Assembly (NCBI GenBank): GCA_022707665.1
Contig: JAKJAE010000023.1
Span: 1 to 16,906 of the forward strand
Source: Chloroflexota bacterium
GTDB taxonomy: Bacteria > Chloroflexota > Anaerolineae > B4-G1 > SLSP01
Direction of reading: 5' to 3'
DNA length: 16,906 bases
How positions within the stretch are numbered: the stretch's first letter is position 1; each line of letters begins with the position of its first letter. The translations under genes and the position numbers were made by a program. This document shows, one piece after another, positions 1 to 6,197 of the stretch. Under the pieces are notes generated by a model. The model saw nothing but the letters and a program-made list of their open reading frames with translations, was not told the DNA's origin and did no database searches.

Positions 1-1
1 C

Positions 2-1270
2 AGTGTTGCCAGCGATGCGGCGTTTCTGGCTCAGGGTACCGGCGATCTTCGCACGGCGATAGCGCAGCGCCAGTCGTTTCTGGATGCCGTCACACGGGCA
101 GGGAACATCTCGGACAGGGGCTGGTCGCTGGTGAACCTCGCAGAGCTCTTCCTGTACTCGGGTGACCTTGATAGGGCCACGTTATGTTTAGAGGAATCGC
201 TGCCGCTTTCGGAGGCGCTTGGGTACCGCGAAGGTGTTGCCTACAGTCGCGAGTTTGAAGGGATTACCGCCCTTTGCCGGGGCAATTGGGATGTGGCTAT
301 CACAGCGTTTCTGGAGGCCAAGCCATCCTGCAGGTTGACCCATGATTCCTTTGGCTCCAACAGGCTGCACTACAGCGCGGGCATGGCGTATCTTGCTGCT
401 GGTGACCGTGAGCGGGCTCGGCAGTACTTCACTGAGGCGCTTGTGGACCTGGGCACGCTGGGAGACGAATCTGATGCGACCACCAGGAAGTTGTTGGCCA
501 CCTGCCGCCTCAGCGGGCTGGAGGAGGCTTGTGGCGATCCCGCGGCCTTCCAGGCTTGGGTCAAGGATCTCCAAGAGGCTTATCCGAACCTGGTCTGCGG
601 CCTCAGACCCTGGTGCCTGGAGCCTGCACAAGCGCGGAGCGTGGTTGGGATGAAGCAGGTCGTCGAGGGCGTCGATACTTCGTCACCGAGCTGGGTCTGG
701 GAGGATCCCTACGGGGACTGCGCCTATGAGGCTGGCGCAGTCCTGGTGATCCGTGCCGCAAACGGACGTGAGCTGGCTGGCACTAACCTCAGCGCACCTT
801 GTCTGTTGCGCCATCTGCCCAACCCGGGTAGCGATGTGGTCGTGCAGGTCGCGGTCGCGCCGGCACTGGGCGATCGCCCCGGCATTGGCGGACTGGTCCT
901 CTGGAAAGACAAGATAAACTACCTCTTGCTGGAGCTGGGCAGAATTGGACAGCGCGAGGTCCTCCTGGGGGCGTGGGTTGATGGTCAGTTCGACCTCGTG
1001 GGACGTGTGCGAATGCCGGGTGGCGGACAGGGGAAGTCGCCGCCGGCGTGGCCCATCCTTCTGCGTCTTGAGCTCGACGGAGAGAATGCCAAAGCCCTGT
1101 GTAGCCTGAACGGTCACCAGTGGTTCAGCGTCGGGCACACGACGTTCGTGCGGGATGATGTGACGCACGTAGGTGTTTTTGCCATCGGCACGATCGATCG
1201 CACCATCTACCGCGGCGCCTACCCGGAGGGCACGGCGATACGGTTCACGTCGTTCAGGTTGTGGGCGTGA
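2..1270 (+). CDS. TPR protein with C-terminal DUF1349-like domain (5' truncated by window edge)
   Basis: The frame is open from base 2, with no stop before 1268-1270, so the gene begins outside the window; the GTG at 131 is an internal codon, not a convincing start. About 422 residues are visible. The first ~150 are helical tetratricopeptide-like repeats, with signatures such as 'NLAELFLYSGDLDRA' and 'GMAYLAAGDRERARQYFTEAL'. The last ~200 residues are beta-rich ('GGLVLWKDKINYLLLELGR', 'LRLELDGENAKALCSLNG', 'GVFAIGT') and resemble the DUF1349/concanavalin-like fold. In Chloroflexota this pairing often forms the C-terminal half of large regulators with AfsR/SARP, LuxR or cyclase-type N-termini (family knowledge; the N-terminus is not visible here). 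The role is therefore protein-protein or ligand recognition by inference. The 3' end overlaps the convergent toxin gene by 17 bp. Confidence 0.75.
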   Translation, partial: SVASDAAFLAQGTGDLRTAIAQRQSFLDAVTRAGNISDRGWSLVNLAELFLYSGDLDRATLCLEESLPLSEALGYREGVAYSREFEGITALCRGNWDVAITAFLEAKPSCRLTHDSFGSNRLHYSAGMAYLAAGDRERARQYFTEALVDLGTLGDESDATTRKLLATCRLSGLEEACGDPAAFQAWVKDLQEAYPNLVCGLRPWCLEPAQARSVVGMKQVVEGVDTSSPSWVWEDPYGDCAYEAGAVLVIRAANGRELAGTNLSAPCLLRHLPNPGSDVVVQVAVAPALGDRPGIGGLVLWKDKINYLLLELGRIGQREVLLGAWVDGQFDLVGRVRMPGGGQGKSPPAWPILLRLELDGENAKALCSLNGHQWFSVGHTTFVRDDVTHVGVFAIGTIDRTIYRGAYPEGTAIRFTSFRLWA

Positions 1271-1646
1271 TGAGGCCCTGGATCTCCCTGAGGACATCCG
1301 CCAGACCGGGCGCCATCGACGACACAACGCTGCTCTCGCTACCGTCGTGCTTGTGATCAGGATACGAGGCCAGGCCGAGGCGTCGATGGTGCCCGGTGTT
1401 ATCGTAACGGAAGACCAGGTTCAGTGCCGGATCCAGGTACTGATAGACGTAGGTTAGCCGGTCCACGCCCTGCTCAGTATCCACGAACTCCCGAATGTGC
1501 AGTGTCGATCCGTCGGGAAAGTGAATCTCGCCGCGGATGAAACCCTCATAGGTTCCGCGCTTATCGTAGGCCAGGCGAAACGTCTGCACTAAAGGACAGG
1601 CAACGACCGCGGCCTGCAGGAACTCAAAGTAGCGCTCAATCAGCAA
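1254..1646 (-). CDS. TumE-family (DUF6516-like) toxin
   Basis: The product is a 130-residue protein with the pattern I associate with DUF6516/TumE toxins of type II toxin-antitoxin systems: an N-terminal 'IERYFEFLQ' helix, 'KRGTYEGFIRGEIHFPDGSTLHIREFVD', 'YVYQYLDPALNLVFRYDN', then a conserved 'HHR..GLASYPDHKHDG' segment rich in His and Asp. The last segment is the likely active region. The start is TTG at 1646, inside the 3' end of the upstream antitoxin gene (11-bp overlap), which suggests translational coupling. No better in-frame start is seen. The 3' end overlaps the convergent TPR gene by 17 bp. TumE proteins are described as growth-inhibiting toxins, but the target of this one cannot be read from sequence. 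Confidence 0.72.
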   Translation of the reverse strand: MLIERYFEFLQAAVVACPLVQTFRLAYDKRGTYEGFIRGEIHFPDGSTLHIREFVDTEQGVDRLTYVYQYLDPALNLVFRYDNTGHHRRLGLASYPDHKHDGSESSVVSSMAPGLADVLREIQGLITPTT

Positions 1647-1926
1647 TGTGGATGTCCCGCAGTGTCTCGGCCTTGTCCTTGAGCCGCATCAGCAGCCGGT
1701 ATTCCCCGATCCACTCATCATAGTTGAGCGTCTCCAGGTACTCGTCGTTCTCATACCGCTGGATGAATGACTCTGATGAGAGACCGTGCTCGGACTCGAA
1801 TGTGTGCAGACGCTCCTGTGCGCGATCAATGCCTGCTTGCAGGAGCCGCAGCTGGTTCTCGAGCGCCGCTTCCACCAGCGGCCGCAGAGGGCGTTCCTTC
1901 GCCGTGGTCAGGGTCAGTGTTGTCAT
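1636..1926 (-). CDS. Antitoxin partner of the TumE-like toxin
   Basis: A 96-residue charged, mostly helical protein lies directly upstream of the toxin gene and overlaps it by 11 bp. It has a hydrophilic N-terminus, a long central helix ('ENQLRLLQAGIDRAQERLHTFE'), a 'FIQRYENDEYLETLNYDEWIGEYR' core and a C-terminal coiled-coil-like helix ('LLMRLKDKAETLRDI'). Proteins with an aromatic and acidic 'ETLNYDEWIGE' core commonly precede DUF6516 toxins, so the antitoxin role is inferred from family pattern and position. No obvious DNA-binding helix-turn-helix is seen. The ATG at 1926 has a GGAG ribosome binding site 8 nt upstream (complement of 1935-1938). Confidence 0.68.
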   Translation of the reverse strand: MTTLTLTTAKERPLRPLVEAALENQLRLLQAGIDRAQERLHTFESEHGLSSESFIQRYENDEYLETLNYDEWIGEYRLLMRLKDKAETLRDIHIAD

Positions 1927-2052
1927 ACTCGTGTCTCCATAGTTTCCAGTATACCTGCCTTCCGGCCGTTTTCCATACTCTCAGGTCTACGTGATGACCA
2001 GAGTTGATCTATACTGGCCAGGGTAGGAACCATACCTATCCAGGAGACTGCC
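1927..2052. promoter_or_regulatory. Divergent intergenic region with mirrored -10-like hexamers
   Basis: This 126-bp gap separates the divergent antitoxin and cupin genes. CCAGTATA (1946-1953) and TATACTGG (2010-2017) are exact inverted copies, so each strand carries an outward TATACT, one base from the consensus -10. The minus-strand copy has TGGAAA (complement of 1970-1975) at 16-bp spacing as a possible -35. The plus-strand copy has no good -35. Predicted transcript starts would leave leaders of about 15 nt for the antitoxin and 30 nt for the cupin. The paired sites could also be operator half-sites. This is inference from motif inspection only. Confidence 0.4.
2042..2046 (+). promoter_or_regulatory. 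Ribosome binding site of the cupin gene
   Basis: AGGAG lies 6 nt before the ATG at 2053, a good Shine-Dalgarno match that fixes this start. Confidence 0.7.
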
Positions 2053-2394
2053 ATGGTTATCAAGACTCTACATGACGTACCCTTCGCCCCCACAACAGGC
2101 TACGAGGGCGTGAAGAAGCAGGTGGTGATTGGCCCTGATGACGGGTCGAACGAGATCGTGTTGCGCTACTTCCGGCTGGCGCCCGGCGGCTCGAGCCCGC
2201 ATCACGCGCACGACTGGCCCCACCTGGTCAAGATCGAGGTGGGCGCCGGTTTCGCCGTTGATGGCGGCGGCAACCGGACGCCCCTGCAGGCCGGGGACTT
2301 CGTCTTCGTGCCCAGCAACGAGGTTCACCACTTCGAGAATGCCGACGCACCCTCGTTTGAGTTTATCTGCATCGTGCCGCGGAGGGGGGAGTAG
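2053..2394 (+). CDS. Small single-domain cupin protein
   Basis: This is a 113-residue protein that is essentially one cupin beta-barrel. Motif 1 is seen as 'GGSSPHHAHDWPHLVKIEVGAG' (residues 45-66), with His51 and His53 in the HxH position and His57 nearby. Motif 2 is 'GDFVFVPSNEVHHFEN' (81-96), with His92/His93. The three histidines suggest a bound divalent metal. The Glu expected right after His57 in 'HxHxWxHE' cupins is Leu58 here, so metal coordination may differ. The substrate cannot be predicted; such small cupins include isomerases, dioxygenases and sugar-binding proteins. It appears monocistronic: it is divergent from the toxin-antitoxin pair and followed by a short repeat array and an IS on the other strand. 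Confidence 0.8.
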   Translation: MVIKTLHDVPFAPTTGYEGVKKQVVIGPDDGSNEIVLRYFRLAPGGSSPHHAHDWPHLVKIEVGAGFAVDGGGNRTPLQAGDFVFVPSNEVHHFENADAPSFEFICIVPRRGE

Positions 2395-2402
2395 GGGAGT
2401 CG

Positions 2403-2449
2403 AGAATCGGGAATCACAGAATGAAAGAATGAGAGAATGAGAGAATCGG
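2403..2449. repeat. Imperfect 8-bp tandem array (AGAATGAG-type)
   Basis: Four contiguous octamers, AGAATGAA, AGAATGAG, AGAATGAG and AGAATCGG, run from 2418 to 2449. They are preceded by another AGAATCGG at 2403-2410 and a 7-bp degenerate unit. The array lies between the cupin stop and the IS left end, with only 2 bp before the IS. No coding sequence is seen in it. Confidence 0.8.
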
Positions 2450-2451
2450 AG

Positions 2452-2469
2452 CTCCAGTTTCGCGTAAAT
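2452..2469 (+). repeat. IS left terminal inverted repeat
   Basis: CTCCAGTTTCGCGTAAAT is an exact reverse complement of 4236-4253. Identity stops at the next inward base (C here against G in the other end read inward). Confidence 0.92.
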
Positions 2470-2484
2470 CCGATGTAAGTTCGA

Positions 2485-4197
2485 TCAATTCAGGGCTAGG
2501 CTTTCGTACAGATCCGGCGGTAGTTTGAGATAGCGCAGGACATTGGGTAACCAGGGGGGGAGAGGTGTCAGGTACCATTCGGTATGCTCCAGACTACGGA
2601 CTTCGGTCAGCGTGATTTCGGCACGCTGCACGGCTTTGAGCAGCCGTGCGGCTGTGGGCCGCCGGGTGGCACGGGTGGGCTGGCCTTCGTACAGCCCGGC
2701 CAAACTCGCGGCTTCGGCGGTCAGACCCCGCTCGACTTGGGTAACGATCAACGTCAACAGCCGCAACGCCAAGGTCAACATGCGCGTCAGGCCCACGACC
2801 TGGTCTTCGCGCCACACAAACAATGGGCTCAGGCCCACAGGGCGCTCTTTGAGCGTATGGAAGTCGTGTTCCAGATGCCAGCCCGCACGGTAAGCTGCGG
2901 TTGTCGCCGCCAAATCCAGGCACTCAGGCGGCACGTTGGTCACTTGCAGCTGCCAGCCCAAGCTGCGCTGCACTGCGGCGATCGCCGGGGCTTGCCGTTC
3001 GACAGCGGTAATCCGACAGCGACGCTGGATGACTTCGCGCTGCGGACGGGTGGCGCCGCCACGCCCCGGACCCACATAGCGCAGTTCGCGCTGTTCCTCG
3101 ACTTCCCACTGCACAGCCAACAAGCCGGGCACAGCGTAGCTTTCCAGGATGGCCGTGATGCGGGTCTGCAACGTCGCCGCGTCGTGAACCACGCGTTTGC
3201 CGCGCCCGGGCGCGGGAGTCAAGGCCCACAACGCTGTGACGGCGTGCTGCAGTCGGCTCTCCAGGCTCTGCTGTTGCTCCTCGGCCAAGATCGGCGAGTA
3301 GATCCACTGCACCCGTTCACTCCAGTTGATTATCTGTCCGCCGACTTCGACGCTCTGCGTCTGGATCCATTCGCAGCCGCCGCCGCACACGGCCCCGTCC
3401 ACTCCGAACAGGGCCAGACTTTCGCCGGCCTCGCGGCGCGCCTCCCATGCCTGCCATTGCGCTGCGCTAACCAAATTGCGCGGCAAGCGGGTCAGATAGT
3501 AATCCTGCCCCGCCACGAACTGCGCCCGCGTCGCCAATGGCGCCAGCTTACAATCTCCGATGTACAACAACCCCGACTGCCCCAGGATGCCCTTGACGCG
3601 CTGATACAAGGGCACATACAGCCCTTCATCGGCGCGCTGCCCCGGGTGCACATCACTCGCTACCCACTGCCCCGCCGGTTCAGCCAGCGCTGCCATCAGT
3701 TTCAGTTGCGGCAGGTCCGGGCGATGGTCCTTGCTGTACCCGTATTGCATCACCCCTTCCTCCGTGACCTGGTGATACCCATACGTCGTCGTACTGTCCA
3801 GGCGCACCTGGGTGACTTCCAACGCGTAGGCTGCGGCGCTTCTGCGCCAGACGGCCGCTTCCAACGCCTCCCAGCAGGGCGTGTCACTGAGACGATGCAA
3901 CAAGTTCCCCAGACGATCATCCGTGAAATCCACCCGCCGCACCGGCTGCCGCAGCAAGCGTTCCAGTACCTGCCGGTGGCGCCACGCCCACTCTTCGACC
4001 CCCGACTTGCGGTGATCGCCTTCCGCCAGGATATAGGCCAGCCACACGACGACCAACTGACCATTGCTCAAGCCTTGCTGCAGCCCATGCGTCCCCACAC
4101 AGGTGTCAACCGCCGTATCCAGGTGCAACGCCTGCCCCAGACCAACCAACAACGGGATATCATCGATGCGTTCATGTGTTAAGCTTAAGTTGCCCAT
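2485..4197 (-). CDS. IS1634-type DDE transposase
   Basis: The product is a 570-residue transposase that cuts and rejoins the ends of its element. Residues ~8-120 look like the N-terminal DUF4277-type domain ('IDDIPLLVGLGQALHLD', 'DDRLGNLLHRLSD'). The RNase H-like core follows: first Asp at 134 in 'VRLDSTTTYG', the typical 'YSKDHRPDLPQLKL' at 154-167, second Asp at 215 in 'LYIGDCKLAP', and Glu443 in the IS4 signature 'YRAGWHLEHDFHTLK' (436-450). All three catalytic acids are present and there is no frameshift, so the gene looks intact. The start is ATG at 4197. Its only candidate ribosome site is weak, and the ATG lies in a small hairpin. The assignment to IS1634 rests on these motifs and on element length. 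Confidence 0.88.
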   Translation of the reverse strand: MGNLSLTHERIDDIPLLVGLGQALHLDTAVDTCVGTHGLQQGLSNGQLVVVWLAYILAEGDHRKSGVEEWAWRHRQVLERLLRQPVRRVDFTDDRLGNLLHRLSDTPCWEALEAAVWRRSAAAYALEVTQVRLDSTTTYGYHQVTEEGVMQYGYSKDHRPDLPQLKLMAALAEPAGQWVASDVHPGQRADEGLYVPLYQRVKGILGQSGLLYIGDCKLAPLATRAQFVAGQDYYLTRLPRNLVSAAQWQAWEARREAGESLALFGVDGAVCGGGCEWIQTQSVEVGGQIINWSERVQWIYSPILAEEQQQSLESRLQHAVTALWALTPAPGRGKRVVHDAATLQTRITAILESYAVPGLLAVQWEVEEQRELRYVGPGRGGATRPQREVIQRRCRITAVERQAPAIAAVQRSLGWQLQVTNVPPECLDLAATTAAYRAGWHLEHDFHTLKERPVGLSPLFVWREDQVVGLTRMLTLALRLLTLIVTQVERGLTAEAASLAGLYEGQPTRATRRPTAARLLKAVQRAEITLTEVRSLEHTEWYLTPLPPWLPNVLRYLKLPPDLYESLALN

Positions 4198-4204
4198 ACG
4201 GGCA
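4191..4204 (-). promoter_or_regulatory. Small hairpin over the transposase start codon
   Basis: TGCCC (4191-4195) and GGGCA (4200-4204) form a 5-bp stem with a 4-base loop that covers the transposase ATG (4195-4197). Such structures in IS elements can lower translation from outside transcripts; that role is inference here. Confidence 0.3.
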
Positions 4205-4212
4205 GCATATCC

Positions 4213-5001
4213 CTATTTCGCGTTTTGGCGTCCCCATTTACGCGAAACTGGAGTAATAAAAGTCAGGAATGCTTTTTTCGCCAGTTCCCAGAGCACGCCG
4301 GCGCCAACGGCGCCGGGCAAGATATCGCGCCAGGTAGACGCGCCGCGCGGGAGCAGCATGTAGAGCACCATGAATGAGACGACATCGAGCAGGAGCGCCA
4401 ACGCCAGACTGACGCCGCTCCCAATCGGCCTGAGTGCGTCGGGTAACCAGGGGCGGAGGTTGGCGATCATACTGCTCGCGAATGACGCCAGGAAGAGGGC
4501 GGGACCGACGACGGCCAAGACAAACAGCACGGCCAGGCCCCGGCGCTTCCAGATCGCCCGACGGCGCCGAATCTCCCACATATCGTTCAGGGAGAGGCTC
4601 AGCGTGTAGAAAACGGTAGACGCGGACCAGATCAGACTCACCAGCGCAACGCCCGTAACGGGCCCACGCGCTTTGATAATCGTGTCGATATTCTCGCCCA
4701 GCAACAGGCCCAGGGCCGGCGCAATGAACTCCAGCCTTTGAATGACGGCCTGTTGTTCAACCGCCGGGCCAAGGCTGAAGCTGGCAATCGCAATACTCAG
4801 AAGCGTAATGGGAAAGAGCGAGAAGAGAGCGTAGTAGGCGATCGCTGCAGCCATGATTCCTGATTCGGGCTTGAGCATTGCCTGGGCCGCGGCCACCAGC
4901 ATCCCCAGCCAGCCGTGCGTCCGCTCGTTCAGCCAGTGCGCGTTGCGGAAAGTCTGCTGCCGGAGCCGCGCGACATGATTTCTGATTCCGGGCAAGCTCA
5001 T
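4213..5001 (-). pseudogene. YihY/BrkB-family membrane protein, 3' end replaced by IS
   Basis: The frame starts at ATG 5001, overlapping the stop of the upstream transporter as ATGA, and gives 262 residues. Residues 1-249 match the YihY/BrkB (virulence factor BrkB-like) family: 'GIMAAAIAYYALFSLFPITLLSIAIAS' in the first membrane segment, 'SLIWSASTVFYTLSLSLNDMWEIRRRR', then 'LPGAVGAGVLWELAKKAF'. From residue 250 the codons come from the IS right end ('TPVSRKWGRQNAK', then stop). The usual final transmembrane helix and tail (roughly 45-60 residues containing a 'YGSLG...LLWLY' type segment) are lost. The missing part is not found beyond the IS. The product is probably non-functional or altered. 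Family members are polytopic inner-membrane proteins of uncertain function; the old 'ribonuclease BN' name is a misassignment. Confidence 0.82.
4236..4253 (-). repeat. IS right terminal inverted repeat
   Basis: ATTTACGCGAAACTGGAG on + is the exact inverse of 2452-2469. Read on the minus strand, this end also supplies codons to the truncated YihY-type gene. Confidence 0.92.
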
Positions 5002-6197
5002 CGCGCGCTCCCTGGTGGTTCCGGCTCGACGGCTTGCAGAACGGGTTCGGCTTTCGTAATCAACTCGGCAAGCCGCTCCATGCTGCTGGTGACCAATGCA
5101 GGAGGCGCCTCCTCCATCACGCTGATGACGGCCCACAGGCGCTCCTGCCGCTCCTTGAGGTCCGACAACTGAGTTGCAGCGCCCGAGGCCTGGCGATGGC
5201 TGACCAGGAGCTTCCACAGGATCTGGCATGCGGCCGATAGGGGCGGTGCAATGAGGATGCCGAGGAGGCCAAAAGCATTCTGCAGGGCAATGAGCAGTAC
5301 GATGGTGAGAATGGGATTGTCCCACCTGCGATCGAAGAGGCGTGGCCTGACCCATATCTCCAGGGCAACCAAAGCGACGAGCGTGTACACAGCCGTAAGC
5401 AGGCTGAGCTGTACGCTGGTCAGCAATCCCACCAGGAGGGGGGAGATCACCGCCAGAGGCGCTCCAACCATGGGTATCAGGCTTGCCAGTGCACCGATGA
5501 GCGCCAGCAGTATCGGATAGGGTGACCCGAGCGCCCAGTAACCCAGGCCCAACACCAGCCCGGTCAGGAGGCTTTGGACTACCTGGCTACGTATGTACGC
5601 ACCAAGGTTCAGCTCGATGGTGCGCCAAGTACTTCGCACTTGTCCACGCTGCTCGGAAGGAAGTAGCGACAGCCAGAGTCTTTCAAAATGGACCTGGTTA
5701 ACCATCCAATAGATGCCCAGAAGCAGAACAACGAGCGCGCGGCTTGCGACGCCCGTGAGGCCTTGCGTGAAGCCGACTATCGCCGGCAGCACGAGCTGCC
5801 CTTGGTCGCCGGTAATCGCCTCGAAGAGCCTACTTGGCGGCGGCATCCAGGCAGCCAGCTCCTTTTGGAACGCGCTGCCCTCCAGCCATATCGGCAATCG
5901 CCACGCATCCTGTACCGATACGGTACGAGTCAGTTGCTGAATCTCAGTAACCGCCGCCCTGCCGGTCAAGAAGAGCAGGAAGCCGACACCGCCCAGGACC
6001 ACGAGGTAGAGCAGAATCCAGGCTCCGCGAACCACAAGCCCTTGCCCGACCAGGCGCTGCGCCAATGGGCGCAGCGCTGCCGCAAGGGTCAACGAGATCA
6101 CCACATAGACGACGACCATACGGAACTGCCACAGGACCACCAGCGCCAGCAGCGTGGTCATGACCGCCGCCCCGAAGCGCACCAGTTGCTTGGTCAT
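4998..6197 (-). CDS. AI-2E family transporter (second copy)
   Basis: A 399-residue polytopic membrane protein of the AI-2E/PerM/TqsA family (PF01594). It starts with a hydrophobic pair of helices ('VMTTLLALVVLWQFRMVVVYVVISLTLAAALRPLAQRLV'). It continues with 'AYIRSQVVQSLLTGLVLGLGYWALG' and 'LIGALASLIPMVGAPLAVISPLLVGLL', then the conserved late segment 'EIWVRPRLFDRRWDNPILTIVLLIALQNAFGLLGILIAPPL'. The C-terminal ~70 residues are cytoplasmic and charged ('LSDLKERQERLWAVISVMEE'). Members export small molecules or ions (autoinducer-2 in E. coli TqsA, Na+/H+ antiport in others); the substrate here is unknown. Its ATG lies in an ATGA overlap with the upstream paralogue, and its stop overlaps the start of the YihY-type gene in the same way. 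Confidence 0.87.
   Translation of the reverse strand: MTKQLVRFGAAVMTTLLALVVLWQFRMVVVYVVISLTLAAALRPLAQRLVGQGLVVRGAWILLYLVVLGGVGFLLFLTGRAAVTEIQQLTRTVSVQDAWRLPIWLEGSAFQKELAAWMPPPSRLFEAITGDQGQLVLPAIVGFTQGLTGVASRALVVLLLGIYWMVNQVHFERLWLSLLPSEQRGQVRSTWRTIELNLGAYIRSQVVQSLLTGLVLGLGYWALGSPYPILLALIGALASLIPMVGAPLAVISPLLVGLLTSVQLSLLTAVYTLVALVALEIWVRPRLFDRRWDNPILTIVLLIALQNAFGLLGILIAPPLSAACQILWKLLVSHRQASGAATQLSDLKERQERLWAVISVMEEAPPALVTSSMERLAELITKAEPVLQAVEPEPPGSAR

Larger units (their letters stand above)
2452..4253 (-). mobile_element. Insertion sequence, IS1634-type (IS4 superfamily), 1802 bp
   Basis: The element is bounded by exact 18-bp terminal inverted repeats at 2452-2469 and 4236-4253. It contains a single transposase gene reading on the minus strand, with 32 bp between the transposase stop and the left end. 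The length (about 1.8 kb) fits IS1634 elements. The flanks read ATCGGAG on the left and TAATAAA on the right and do not form the 5-6 bp target duplication expected for a simple insertion. The right end sits inside a YihY-type gene, which it truncates; the left end sits beside an 8-bp tandem array. An internal deletion is not apparent, so the element may be active. Confidence 0.88.

Noticed and set aside
2584..4182. Long open frame on + (about 530 codons) opposite the transposase gene
   Set aside because: Its product is rich in Gln, Arg and Pro with no family motifs, whereas the minus-strand frame has all DDE transposase motifs. It is an antisense shadow of GC-rich coding sequence.
2449..4253. 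GGAG/GAG as a short target duplication of the IS
   Set aside because: The matching bases belong to the right inverted repeat itself (ACTGGAG), so accepting them would break the exact 18-bp repeat; no independent duplication is visible.
5002..5355. Upstream extension of the YihY-type frame
   Set aside because: It would overlap the transporter coding region by more than 350 bp and has no family similarity; the ATG at 5001 in an ATGA overlap is the natural start.
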